A DNA stretch of 64,000 nucleotides from Beroe forskalii. Its lineage: Eukaryota > Ctenophora > Nuda > Beroida > Beroidae. The stretch is taken from positions 1,860,001 through 1,924,000 of the forward strand of contig WFMF01000004.1 of the NCBI GenBank assembly GCA_011033025.1, in the 5' to 3' direction. The notes below the pieces were generated by a model that did no database searches, was not told the DNA's origin, and saw nothing but the letters and a program-made list of their open reading frames with translations. Below, in pieces: positions 35,253 to 47,180 of this stretch (within the stretch, counting starts at the first letter, position 1; each line of letters opens with the position of its first letter). Position numbers and translations under genes: made by a program.

Positions 35253-35646
35253 GATGTCAGGACACCGGTTTAAAGGTTACACACCTAACAGCAATAGTGG
35301 TATCCAGCAGCAACCGTCCTGAAATGACACCGCGGCAGAAGGACGTTGCGAGGTGGGTAAGAGCAAGGGGAGTATTGCTCCCAAATTCAATGTCAATTAC
35401 AGTCAATGAACACTGAAATAGGGAGTACTGCTCCCTCACTCAACACAGAAAGAGGTAACACGTGTAAATGAAGCACTCCAAACAACACTTCCTCACCAAG
35501 TGGCAATTGCCAATGAGTCTTTGGGAAGTGGTGTTTATAGTCAGTAGCCTATCTATGACCCTGGCGGCTGACTCTGCCTTATCACATGCTATCGAGGTGT
35601 GCCTTCCTCAAATTTGATTGTATAAAGTAGTGTTGTAAAGTTTAAC

Positions 35647-35712
35647 ACTCTGCCCCACTCTGGCTACTTATATGGAATAGTTCATTAGCTCAGGGCAAGA
35701 TTCCAGCAGAGC
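35647..35712 (+). other. Inverted 60-bp reverse-transcriptase fragment at the LINE 5' junction
   Basis: CTGCCCCACTCTGGCTACT ... TTCCAGCAGAGC is the sense version of RT sequence located in the LINE at about 32387-32448, but in opposite orientation, with a 3-base insertion TTA/TAT. It is flanked by satellite on the right and by a hairpin-repeat fragment (35612-35642) on the left. Confidence 0.85.
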
Positions 35713-35930
35713 ATATACGGGTAGGTGGCTTTGGCGGCTATTGGTGGCACAGTGGTGGCTATCCTACAACTAAAACTTACTTGAACTATGAGTTCAGAGC
35801 CTAAATGACTTAATTTGACAGTTGGTACAATACTTCAAGCCATTTTATTGCTCTGGATATATGTCACCATTTTGTCCAAATTTCGCAGAGTATGTCACCA
35901 TTTTGTCCAAATTTTGTTCCAAATCTCCGG
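35713..35930 (-). repeat. Remnant of the 358-bp satellite, reverse orientation
   Basis: Matches 30511-30717 nearly base for base (GGTGGCTTTGGCGGCTATTG ... TTTTGTCCAAATTTTGTTCC). It is the array arm split off by the LINE insertion. Confidence 0.9.
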
Positions 35931-36521
35931 AAACATTATATGAAGAAATGTAACGCGTAACGAAAATGTTGATCAAAGTTATGAAACTCTCAACAGCGCG
36001 CAACTAAACAAATCTTGAAAGAATTCTATGAAATGGCGGGAACGCGCGCGCAAACATTTGGCACGTGAAACGAAATCGCCCACGTGATATTCAGATCTGC
36101 GCGCGTTAATTCAAATTTGTAGAAGGAAATGTACTATATAGCGCCCGTGCATAACAAGGAATATTTAATGAAACTTATTCAATGATGTTAGTATTGTGAT
36201 GTGAGTTGTGACTATCATGTGACACTTGAAGTTGATAGAAGAAGCGTTTTATCACGGAAAATTATTTAAGATAACTCTTATTTCTATTAAAGAAAACCTC
36301 TTTCTCTCAATTCTCGTCGGTGTACAAACGCGATTGTACCTTGATTTTGGAGGTCATATAAGTTTATAGTCAACTCACCATGTCAGTAAATAAGACGGAC
36401 AATGGTCGTAGATCAAATGACGGCGTGTTTGTGTACCAAGCCCCAGGGAACAGGAAATTAAGCGCCTGCATACGGGAAAAACGGGCTCAAGAAATACGCC
36501 GGCAGGCGCAATTCTTGTTAA
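35931..36521. other. Non-coding interval
   Basis: No gene recognised. At 36461-36510 there is a short repeat with GCGCCTGCATACGG and CGGCAGGCGCAATTCTTGTT, also present at 16786-16850. Confidence 0.4.
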
Positions 36522-37099
36522 TAATAATTTAAGGCCTGAAAGTGTCAAAGTGAAGGTTAGTGCTCTAGGGCTATCATGGGTCATCAGTTGGGCAAGGGTG
36601 ATTGTGCAGCACAAAGTGTGCTACACACGATTTTTCGGCCTCCAAGCCCAAGAAACCTACACCCCGGAGGCCGCACATATAGAAGGTGAAACCATTCCAT
36701 ATATGTACCCGAACCGTAACCAAACTAATAAAAAGCTCCCAGTTCAATGAAAAGATTTAATGGAAATCAAAGAATAGATAAACATATAATTAAGTAATCA
36801 TGCCAGTTAAAGTGTGACAAAACTTACCTCAAGATGCTATAGTAAGATGCTATTCCAATTTCCGGAGCTGACAGCTGTATTTGTTTACATTGCGCTTGGA
36901 CGCGCGCAGCGCGGTCTCACTGCGAAACTTTTGTAAACGTAGGCGGCAATGCAAGTGTAATATGAAAACTTTTTCGCGAACCTGTTTTGTGTGACAAGAG
37001 AATTAATAGCGCGCGCAGCGCTGATTCTCATTTCTCTTGTCGAACAAAACAGGATCGCTAAAAAAAGTTGGGCAATTGGGGGTCAAAATTGCGTTTTGA
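36522..37099 (+). repeat. LINE-associated repeat, copy B, with the hAT empty site
   Basis: Collinear with 7430-7491 plus 10535-11040. The joint at 36590 (AGTTGGGC, single copy) is the empty target of the hAT-like element. It contains the stem-loop CCTGTTTTGTGTGACAAGAG ... CTCTTGTCGAACAAAACAGG (36978-37052). Confidence 0.85.
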
Positions 37100-37935
37100 G
37101 ATAAGGTCATTTTGGATTTTTGAAGGGTTTTATGGGCTAAAATGGCTTAATAAGGTCCAATTCACTTGAAATTTGGTTTGCATATCTACAAGGACAAGAT
37201 CTCACCCGGCACCCCTGCAACAAGTGTCAAAGACCTTGGTGTCCACCTCAGTACAGATATGCTGATATGAATTATGAAATGGTCCCTCCAGGCAACTACA
37301 GCTGCCCAAAATTGAAGTTAAATGGCTAACTGGGTGCTCAGAGTATTCTCAGACAGGCCAAAAGATGTCCTCACACTGTACAAAACTACAAAATAGCATC
37401 GTTCGCAGTCGACTTGAGTACTCCTGTACTGTCTGGAATCCACACTCAATCCAAGACATCAAGAAACTGGATTCAACCCAACGTGCTTTTACACGATACA
37501 TCACCAGTTGTCAAGGCATGTCCTACTGGGAAAGGTTGAAGAGGCTCGGTCTGATGTCCCTCCAGAGGCGAAGAGAGCGATAATTACTTAATTATGTGAT
37601 AATGCACATGTGGAAGATCTGGCAGTGTGCCATCCCAAACGACCTAGGAATCCCCTTTCTTGATCATCCTCGTCTTGGAAAGTTGGAAGCCGCTGCAAAT
37701 TACCACCAATGAACAAGAATGCAACAACCCTCACGAAATCGCTCTACGATCACTCTTTTGCCGTCCTTGGTCCGAGGCTGTGGAATGCCGTCCCAAAAGG
37801 CATAAAAGCCATTCCATCCTTCGAAGCTTCGAGGCATTCAAATCACAACTGACATCCCAGATCAGTAATGTGAAACATTACTGATCTCCCTCCAGTGCCG
37901 GGTTACACTACACCGAACTCAAACTCAATTGGGTC
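37100..37935 (+). pseudogene. LINE reverse-transcriptase C-terminal fragment
   Basis: The plus strand in shifting frames gives VKDLGVHLSTDM, then a 72-residue open stretch with RSRLEYSCTVWNP, DIKKLDSTQRAFTRYI and YWERLKRLGLMSLQRRRER, then PRLWNAVPKG-like sequence and PPVPGYTTPNSNS. This is the thumb and tail of a CR1/Jockey-like RT, related to but distinct from the 30.9-35.6 kb element. 5'-truncated and frameshifted. Confidence 0.85.
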
Positions 37936-38673
37936 TCCATTGGAAGCGGACAAGAGGTACAAGGTACTTCGACCTAAAACAAATTTGATCTTGAAAAATC
38001 ATGTCTTGAAAAATGTGGCCAATCTGACCACTTTTAGGCCCAAAGTAGGCAACTGCAACTTTGCAAGGCCACAACTAGGCCATTTTTCATCAGATTTTGA
38101 CAAACAAATACACTAAAATGATCAGCTTGTCGACTCGTCGAGACGAATCGAACGCAATCAAAAGCTAAACTCTTTCTCCTTCCGTGAAAATTTCGACATC
38201 TGGAGCCCATTTTTGCTCCGAATATGCATCTTATGGCTACATGGGCAATGTGGAACCTATGGACTCAAGACCACCGCCAAAATATTGGTACACGTCCAGC
38301 TCCTATCCCAAAATCGTGTTTCCAAAAATGCCAGGTGTGAACCCCCCGCCCCCCAAGGGTTATTATAAGGTTATAGTCAGGTTTAGGATGCGAAATGATT
38401 GAGATTTTGAATTTTGATCTGTGACGTTACTCAGCTACTCAGAGCCTCTTGTAAGCTTAAGTACTTAAGTATGGGAGACATGCCAGGCTTCGGCCCATCC
38501 ACTTCTAAGGAAGAAGAAAGTCCCAAGAATTCATTGCACAGTTGTGGACAATTCTATCAGGCAATTGGCTAATAAGCTTCCATTGTAATATGCCATCCAA
38601 TTGCTCAATTGAAGGTATTTTCAATAAGTTCTTTATCACTGAAAGGTATTTGCTTCACGCCACGCATTTTCAG
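37936..38673. other. Non-coding interval upstream of the TBC-like exon
   Basis: Probably LINE 3' tail, then intron. The last ~25 bases before 38674 are an acceptable splice acceptor tract ending GCATTTTCAG. Confidence 0.4.
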
Positions 38674-39407
38674 CGGCATCACTGCAATACACTACAACGC
38701 CTGCCACTGCACAGAACGAATCCTCCAGAAAGCACTGCCGAAGGTGGCCTGTGCCTTCAGGATATCAGGCATGTCGCCGTCCCACCTGGTGAAAAGGTGG
38801 ATAAACGCCACTTTCCTCAACATTCTGCCGTGGAACGAGATCTGCAACTACGTTCTCCTGGTTAGTCAGGACTACGGGAGTCACTGGTCTGCAGGGGTCC
38901 TTTCCGATAAACATACCCCCAGTGCAACTATATGACACATACATAGAAAACCTCTATCCCCAGGCCCCCTAATACATGATCTTCATCTAAATTACTTGAT
39001 TATTTTTTAGTATTAAAAATGTACTAATCATTCCCTAAGACTTATATTAAATATTTTAACTTTCGTTCCTCTGATCATTCTTTAAATAATTGTTTGATAG
39101 TTTGCTTATAACTAATGGCACCATTCCATGCTCTTTAAAATCAGTCCCCTCTCTACAGGTGGTGTCAGAAGGCCCGGCCTACATCGTGTTGTACTGCGTG
39201 GCCCTGCTGAAGCACATAGAAACGCGTCTGCTGCACCACTCCAACCAACACACGCTCCTGTACAACGTGCTGGAGGAGCCCGTCCAGGGCTTCTCCCTGG
39301 CTGCCTACCTCGACTACATCATCTCCCTCGACAAGGAGTTCGGGGCCATGCTCCGACAAGACCTCCAGACTCTCGACGTGACGGCGGCCTCCAAAACCCA
39401 CGGGTGA
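38674..39407 (+). CDS. Last two exons of a TBC-domain protein, TBC1D32/Broad-minded-like
   Basis: Exon 38674-38860 starts after CATTTTCAG (one base completes a codon) and ends at GTTAGT. Exon 39159-39407 starts after CTCTCTACAG and ends in TGA. The phases fit: 62 codons, then a phase-0 join inside ICNYVLL/VVSEGPAYIVLYCVALLK. The predicted peptide has SGMSPSHLVKRWINATFLNI, an LPWNEICNY helix and VLEEPVQGFSLAAYLDYI, which has the look of the C-terminal half of a TBC fold. From memory it most resembles the C-terminus of TBC1D32 (a ciliary Hedgehog-pathway protein) rather than a catalytic Rab-GAP, but I could not align it. The GC-rich codon use contrasts with the AT-rich surroundings. Upstream exons are not in view. 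Confidence 0.68.
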
Positions 39408-39465
39408 TAGCGGACTTTAAAACCCGTGGGTGACAGCTGACTCTAAAACTCGTGGGTGATATATT
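39388..39465 (+). repeat. Tandem repeat across the stop codon of the TBC-like gene
   Basis: Three units of about 30 bp with the core AAAACYCRYGGGTGATAG. The first unit encodes the final KTHG and the TGA stop; the others lie in the presumed 3' UTR. Confidence 0.75.
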
Positions 39466-39854
39466 GTAGGCCCTGCAAATACCAGCCTCAACGAGAGATT
39501 GAATTGTACGTACGTAAGGTTTTCATGACTGTGTTAAGCTATTTTATTATTTAGTATCTGACCTCCACGAAAAAGTTAGACAAAGCCCATTTTTATAATT
39601 ATATCACATCTGTTCGGTAATGCGGTTGGTCCTCTTCTGAAAAAGGGACACTTATTTTCGAAATATTTCATGCAGCTGGAAAGCTTACAACTTATTGAAA
39701 ATGACAGCAACTATAAAATTTTCATCGTCCAGAACCAGATTAAAATTAGTAATATTTGTTTATTTGAATCTTGATGCATCTTATTGGAGCATTGATGTCA
39801 GAGATTTTTAACCCACTTATCCCAGCCTGCAGGGTCCATCATTTTATTTCTTTA
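39408..39854. other. Presumed 3' UTR and intergenic sequence
   Basis: No further exon. No clear AATAAA signal found close to the stop. Confidence 0.4.
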
Positions 39855-40048
39855 CCTTAGGAGGTTTATTCTTGGTTGTAATTTGGGGATTTTTCAGAAA
39901 ATCCCCATTTTTTCACCCACCATGAAATTTCGAAATGACGTCATTATCATATGTTAACAAGAGTAATGACTTGAAAAATCCCCATATTTTCAACCTACCA
40001 AAATTTGAAACACCGAAATTTTATCCCAAATAAATACACCTCCTAAGG
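39855..40048. mobile_element. 194-bp MITE, CCTTAGGAGG ends (family A)
   Basis: Ends CCTTAGGAGGTTTATT and AATACACCTCCTAAGG, flanked by TA (39853-39854, 40049-40050). Internal TTTGGGGATTTTTC and TCCCCATATTTTCAACC blocks match the 17.2-kb copy. Confidence 0.88.
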
Positions 40049-41493
40049 TATGTCATCACAATCCAACTATTCAGTTTCTTCATTCTTGATGAAATTTTAG
40101 GATTTCTTTCTTAGGTATAATGGCCTCATGAATTATAAAAAATTTGAATGATGCTCAAAAAATGGGTGAATTATCAACAAAAATACTTTAGGATCTCTGA
40201 AGGACGGTATCTGCATTTGCTGTCAATATTCCGAGGTTTTAACAATGCTGTAAACCCCAAAAATTTCAGGTAAATCGTTCCATCTTTAGCAAAATTTTTC
40301 CCAGAAAAAATTTACTTTATACTACGAATCCCAATGAAAAACTTTACAAACACCTGAGAAATGGCTTTATTGCCAAAACAATTTTACTAATATATTGTTT
40401 TATGGACTCAATTTGAATTAGTCACTTGGAGACTTAGGATTAAATTTGTTAAATTCCATCTTATTTTTTCCCGAATGAGTTTCTCAGTTGGATCAGTGAT
40501 CAAAAATAAGATTGACAAATACTCAAATAGAACGATAAAATTTGCCTGATAGAAGTTCAATTTTATTCACAATTACAATATAACATTGTCAATTTAAATT
40601 TACATTTTTACAGCCTGCGTTATAATAAATAATTTCAACAATCAAAATTTTACTAATTTATACAAATATCACAAAACTGAAAAAGTTAGAATCCAGTCTT
40701 GTCAATAAATAGAATCTAGTCTATTCAGTTTTTCAGTATATATGTAGACGTACAGTATCTTCATCAATATATGATATTTGTATACATAGATCAATAGATC
40801 ATCTATACGTAATAAATAATAAATATTAATTATCATGTACAACTTACATAAACAAATAATTATGTAAATGTTAAAGTGATAACAATAATTATTTTCAATA
40901 AATATCGGCAGTCATTCAGAATTCTGATCTTTATTTTTAAATAAAGTTCAAATAAAGTTCAAAGTTCAAATACTCATAACTCAAAATACTCCAATATTTA
41001 AAATACAGCTCTCTGGGTCTCTGAGATTTTGTTTTCAAATCTGTCATATTTCAGTATTTCACAAAATCGTCTCCAAAGATAGGATAAGGATGCCCTAATA
41101 GGAATAATTTCATATCCTTGGTCAATCTTTGGCAATAAAACTGTATAGAACAACTTCTGGAAGTGGAAGCAATTATTCAACTTCTGAAATCATTAGTACG
41201 ATAATTATAAAATGAGTTCTAAAATTTTATGATAAAACGTAAAACTTTTAAAAGATAAATAAAGTCTGTGTAGGATATTACCATCTTTAATAAAAATCTG
41301 GTATAAGCTGGGTATATAAAATTTTCAATTCCACCGAACTGTTCATGAAATTTCAGGTTTATTTTTAAAATCAACAGTTCACAGACTGTAAAACAATCCT
41401 CCGTGACGTGGCAAATATTCAAATAGTTGCAGCATGCGTGGTGTTAACAGGGCAATACATGGTCACTGCTTAATGTCCGTCTCACCGGCACCC
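40049..41493. other. AT-rich interval downstream of the thioredoxin-fold gene
   Basis: Very AT-rich, with simple TAAATAAT and AAAGTTCAAAT repeats. Contains AATAAA-like signals on both strands, none assigned. No exon recognised. Confidence 0.4.
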
Positions 41494-44400
41494 TCAAGGG
41501 TGGGAGGGCGGAATGATGCTGACTTTGATGATCTGCTTGTTGGATGTCAGGATGATGAACAGGGCCACCACGATGATCGTGATAAATGCCATGACAACGA
41601 TGAACGTACCCACGTGATCACACCAGATCCCAACCACGTCAGCACACATGTTCAGACAGATTTGCTTCCTGTAATGAGGGAGTTTCGATAATAATTTAAG
41701 TTTGGTTCATGGGTTATCTGGGTGTGAAGCGTTTTTGTAACGTCATTGATTCATTGAAAATACATGTACTCCGAACAACGCGATTATCATAAAATACCGA
41801 GCTTTGAAATTCTGGAGATGTCATTACTAACCAGGTGTACTTGGTTGGAAGTGAAGTAGAAACAGTGTTCTTGTGGCCTCCGTTCAGAAATTCCTCGAAT
41901 GCCTTGACAGACAAATCTTGCATCGGTAGATAATACATTCGTCCACTTTTGAACCTGAGATAACACTGATAGTACCTGTTCCCCTTTGGGGAGAAAAGTA
42001 TCTAGCGTCATGGCTCAGTATTCAGCTTCATAGCATTCTGCCTACTGTTGTCATAAAGAAAATGTATTATCGTTGTTGACCTAATAACTGAAAAGTAAAA
42101 CAGACACTTTCGCATTTTGCAATATTTGCCCAACAAAATTTTGAATAGAAAAGTCAGAATTAACGACGGATTTTGATGAAGAGAAGGAATCTTACAGCAT
42201 TATCCTATTAGGTTGTGTGATGCTGTATCTCTCTTGTATCTCTGAAAATAAAACGATTTAACTTAAGTTATTACAGCAATGAATTACATGATATTTCTTA
42301 TTCCTTAAACTATTACAGTCCAAGGGATCCATAATTCCATGTGGAACCATGGATCCATTGAGTAAACGAGCAGAATGATGTTTGCGTGACAATTTCATCA
42401 ATTGAACTTGGAAGTATAAATAAATGATGAAATAGATCAGGCCATTGAGAAAGTATTAGCTGATTAAAATTAATAATAGGCTTCATGATTTTCAGCCCAG
42501 AATTATATCAGATTTTGACCAAATTTTGACGAATGCTGGAAATTTTGGTCCTAAAGGGCGTTTAAATTTGGGGGGTCAATTTGATAAAGGCCGATAAGCT
42601 AATGAAGTCTGGCCACGTGGGTCTCACGTGTCATTGAGACGCGCATTCGAAAATTACTCGCCACGCGCGCGTCGAATTCTTGTTTTACCAGATGATAGGA
42701 TGTTGGCTTTTTACTTAAAATTGTTTTCGCGTGTAGCAATTAATAATATTTCTTGTGTGACCGAAATATTTTCCTTAATTATTCAGGCGAGTCTGCCGAC
42801 TGCCACCAAAAATTACGATGGTCAGTCAAGGAAAACTAGGAATTCAAGAGACACCATTTTCCTGGTGAAATGGAGCATTTCATTCTCTAGAAATTGCAGC
42901 TACCTTGATTTACTGATCATTTAAACATGTTTCTTTCCGTTCAACAGACTTTAACTGGATTACAGGAAACAGACAAACAGTTAGAGATAGACACAAATTT
43001 CAATTTATGCCCGATAGAAAGTTATGCGGCTATGATGGCGTCTAGAAAATGACAAACTTTAAGCACAGAAATACCGCAGCACCACTCTAAAAATGCTTAG
43101 TTTGAACTTTTGAACATACATTATATACAGTTATATTGTCTAGTTTTATTACAGTACGGAAATGCTTGCTTCGCTTAACATTTTTAGACGGAATCAAAAG
43201 CAATATAACTGATAAGGATCTCAGTAAATAATAAATATAGAAATATGTGAAACTGATGGTCACACACACTTACACGCACACACTATTCTTATGGTTATAA
43301 CTCACATGTAATTAGACTTAGAGGGGTCAATCAACTCAAGTTAGGTAGGTATAGCTGCTTGGTACAGAAGGCAGGGTATTGAAGGCAGGGGATAAACCAT
43401 GAGTGTTTGTGCATGGAAAGACACACAGTAATTATAGGGAGATACTGTCCTAACTTCCTAATGCTTTAATAGGGTATTAGGGGAACCTAGACAGTGGGTA
43501 AAATTTCATGGAGTGAGTTAGAGTGTTAGTAAGTCCGCATCTTCGCAATCAAATCCTAGCCATGCCTCTCGTATTTCATGCTATTTACAGCACACAAATT
43601 TGAGGTATCGGGTGTAATTGTATGGTCTGATATATCCGGAAACTCTTGCCTTTCACTTTCTTAAGAAGAATTCGAATCTCAAAAGTACGAGCTTTTGGAA
43701 ATTACAAAGAAACAGACCGGAAACGTTATGAATTGAAATATCATAAGTGGAGATTGGTATCTATGAGTTTATTGTTGAAGGTTATTTGATTTCCATGTAT
43801 TGATGGGGATTCTGAGGCCACGGAAATTAAGGAAACATCGGAAAATGGATTACGGAATGCAAAAGTTCATTCACGTTGTCATTCCGTATGACTATGGTTA
43901 AGTTTTGTAAAGACTTTAAAAGCTGGTGTGATACTAAACTTCTATCCTAAAAGATATATAAGCGTGTGTAGTTGTGTACTAATATTGGTGATGCAGTCAG
44001 TTTGACAGGCCGCAGTATTTGATGTGATTGAGTTGCAAACTGCTACTGACTCAACTCGAACATGACAAATTGAGATCGCCATGTATTACTACCTACACTG
44101 TGCAAACCAGTAACAAACCAGTTATCAGTTATGTTACTATAACATTTCTATAACATTCATAAGTCACAGAGTGATGTTCCTTGATCCAGAAGAGAGTGAA
44201 ATAGCACAGAATGTATTTTGTAAATAATGTATTTTGTGAATAAATTAATTTTCGTAAATATAATTTCAATATTTAATTTATTTCCTGGATTATTGATGAT
44301 GACGTTGTACGTAGAATGATCATTAAAGACTTACTATTTTAGGAGCTGCTTCTCATTTTGTCGCAATCAGAGGAAAAATATAATTCAAACTAGGAAAATT

Positions 44401-47180
44401 TCAGTACAACATGCGACTTATAAATATTGCCCCACTCCATTATCTAATGTAAGGTTTAGGTTGACTTCATGTTCTGTGACGCAATGATCCAGAAGACAGT
44501 GAAATAGCACAGAATGTAAGTTGTAGGTTGACTTCATGTTCTGTGACGCAATGATCTCCAACAGATCAACCCACGTTTGTCGTTTATTAGTCTCATCCCA
44601 TCTTTTGTTCGCTCACCTTTTGTTTCTTTAACTGGACTTCTCCCTCGTTTTCAGTCCATAAGACCTGACCGTGGCCTCTTGTTATTGCAATATATCAATT
44701 GTTGTTCAGTAGATATATAATGGTATAATGGGCACACAACAACAACAACGCACTTATTAATGCAGTAGGAAAGGTCGTGCAGGTACAATATGCCCTTTGA
44801 CTATCCCAGCACCACCACTTAAAACACTGATAATGCCGTCACTGGTAACCGCCTATTATTCCGGTGTGGCAGGTACGAGAGTTGACCTGTTTACCGAGCT
44901 GTACACTGGTCGTAGAGAGGAGGACTGCTTAGTGCTGCGTCGTAAATAAAGATGAAGGAAATATAATTGCCCTGGAGCATTCACTTCTCATTATATCTTC
45001 CAGCTTCATCCAATGTTAGTTTGTGTGTTTGTTTGTGTGTTTGTTGGAATGTTTGTTTGTTTGTTGGTGTGTCTATGCCTGGATGTATGTTCTGGTGTGT
45101 GTGCTTTATACGTTTTATATGAGGACTATCTACTGGAGACCTAGGTAGATGGCTATAGGGTACAATTCTAGTTACTATCAGCGTGTATTCACAGAGACAT
45201 GCAAGAAAACATAACGACATTTGATGACGTATATCCCAATCTCATAATCCCAGAAGTCAAAGGCGAGTGAGCAGCTAGACAGTTGAATGATAATTCTATA
45301 ATTGATGAATATAATAGGAATAACAGTTTCATATCATAGAATAATACCTACCCCTGTTTCCCAAATAGCCAAATGGAGAAGGAATACAGAATATTTTCTT
45401 AGTTTTTCAAATATTTTAATTTCATGCAAAATATGGAGCTTGGAATTTAGAGTAGGTAAAATTACAGATCCAGAGATCAAATTTAAATAGGGTTCAATTT
45501 GTTGTGGAAATGCCAAGGGAGATTTTAGAGTATGTTTGCCGGCTGTCGCGTATAGAATATTAATGGATGATGGCTTCGGATCAATTTTTAAACATTCGTT
45601 TCATAACAGATACACAAAAGGAACCTTGTGTTTAGGATCAATCTCATATAATATGGCGGGCTTGAAGAATAGCAACTACTTAAGTTGAGAAATAATAAGG
45701 TAAACCTGTGAGTGGACAAGCAGTTATTGATTGTGTAGTGAGGACTGAGGGGTCAATGTTTCCAAGAAAGCATCGTGAAAATGAGACTGAGATCACAGTA
45801 ACATTTGTACCCTTCTCCACTCATACCATTATCATGGAACTAGCTCACTATTTGAAATACCTCCATTCTTCCATAGTCTTTATCAGACCTACGATCTACT
45901 TACCCCGTATCTATTCGACCTATCTTCCATATTTATTGACGGAAAACAAGCTACATATTATATAGATACTTCAATACTAGATACAAGTTGGAAAATAAGT
46001 TTATAAATAGGTCGCGATAACATAAAAATCGTTTATATAGAGGAGTAGAGAGATAGGCATTAGGCAAAGGTTCATATAACATCCCATCTTCCCATAATCA
46101 CCCTTCACGTGCGAATGAACTGGAAGTAAAACTCCTTGAACCGATTATAGACTTACTTGAGTTGTTTTCCAGGTTAAGAGTTCCGAACTTGCAGGGTTTT
46201 TTCAAACTGAAAATATTGATAAACTTTTAGAACATGAGTCTATAAACTCCGATAGTATATTCAAACTTTGTAGAACTTCAAATGCCTTCCAGTTTTTTCA
46301 CCCTGGAAACGGAAATATATGATTTTGCCATGGAGATTTAAAAACTTAAGACAGAAAATCAGGCAAAAGGGAACTTGGTCAAAACTCAAATCGCTGACGG
46401 ATGATCGTCGATTTACAGAATTTTATGTTTCGTTGAAATGGTGAATAATTAAATAGAGAAGACTATTGCGCGCTAAAGATGGGAGAAATCCATCTATAAC
46501 TGTTATAGTGTCGTTGTTACTAAACTGACGAATACAGAATGGGTAGCTCACCTCTTTGCAGCACACATAACACAGGTTGCAGTGTCCACGTACTCCTTCC
46601 AAGGTAGTTTGTATCTGAGAAGCAATGCAATCAGATGTAAGGATTTATAACACTTTGAGAGCCACGTAATGCCCTCGCACAGCTCTGGCGTTACGTACAC
46701 GGATCTCATTCTCGAAATCAGAAATGGGGTATATTATTGTTATATCTGGGCGAATTGGAGATTTTGGTTTAACAAGCCCATATAGTTTAAAATTGAAATA
46801 CACGAAAAATGTCTATTACAATTAAGTGATTGTTATCATGAAGAAAAGCATGCAGTGATTACTGATTAGCTCACCTACTGTTAGCAACTCTGATATGGAG
46901 TTATCGCAGTATCACCAATCAGAACGCGAACAGACATCTCGCGTTGTGATTGGTCAATTTGGACGAGATGGTATAAAAGCTAATTAGCCGTCGACAATAT
47001 AGTGGAAACGCTGTAAAAACTATCAGCCAATATCAAAAGGTACGTACATTAAAATGAAAGCTGGTAACTTGCTGTGAACTGCAGATATAAAATCACTTTC
47101 ACTCATATCTTCTAAACATGTCTCTTCGTAAAGTAAAACCTCTGTTGTCGTCTTTGACATTATAACATCTCTTTCTAAAA
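41494..47180 (-). CDS. Membrane-anchored thioredoxin-fold protein (PDI/TMX-like), six 3' exons
   Basis: Exons on the minus strand: 47180-47048, 46614-46552, 46206-46157, 42241-42196, 41954-41832 and 41668-41494 (stop TGA). Each is bounded by AG and GT, and all five joins are in phase. The peptide runs ETCLEDMSESDFISAVHSKL-PAFILI (beta-alpha-beta start), YKLPWKEYVD, a CVMC motif, FGTLNLENN, IQERYSITQPNRIML/FKSGRMYYLP (the typical region with Pro before the last strands), LSVKAFEEFLNGGHK (last helix), then a hydrophobic TFIVVMAFITIIVVALFIIL segment and a short tail KQIIKVSIIPPSHP. PW followed by KEYV where CGHC is expected suggests loss of the normal active site; CVMC lies about ten residues later. 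Likely ER or secretory membrane. The start codon exon is not found. Confidence 0.75.
42242..46156. other. 3.9-kb intron of the thioredoxin-fold gene
   Basis: No other in-phase exon was recognised. Contents: a GTTTGT microsatellite (about 45017-45075), a ~67-bp tandem pair containing GTTGACTTCATGTTCTGTGA (about 44459 and 44526) and a third partial copy near 44190. Confidence 0.5.
46915..46979 (+). promoter_or_regulatory. Promoter-like cluster: CCAAT, inverted CCAAT, TATA box
   Basis: CCAATCAG at 46915, TGATTGGTCA at 46948 and GTATAAAAGC at about 46970, spaced as in a classical pol II promoter. It reads on the plus strand, within an intron of the minus-strand thioredoxin-fold gene. No obvious open frame starts downstream, so it may belong to an antisense or transposon transcript. 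Confidence 0.5.

Larger units (their letters stand above)
30869..35610 (-). mobile_element. CR1/L2-like LINE retrotransposon, near full length, decayed
   Basis: Minus-strand order: 5' region (about 35610-35253), ORF1 (35252-33948), ORF2 endonuclease (from about 33960), reverse transcriptase (about 32960-30950), then a short 3' tail repeating TCAAAATGTA at 30869-30900. No poly(A) and no RNase H domain are visible, which fits CR1/L2-type elements. It is inserted in the reversed part of the 358-bp satellite: array flanks CACAGGTA and ATATACGGG lie either side. At least four frameshifts in ORF2 make this copy inactive. Confidence 0.9.

Noticed and set aside
43520..43570. Second tRNA-like A/B-box pair
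   Set aside because: The B-box-like CAATCAAATCC is weak, and no matching A box or cloverleaf was found.
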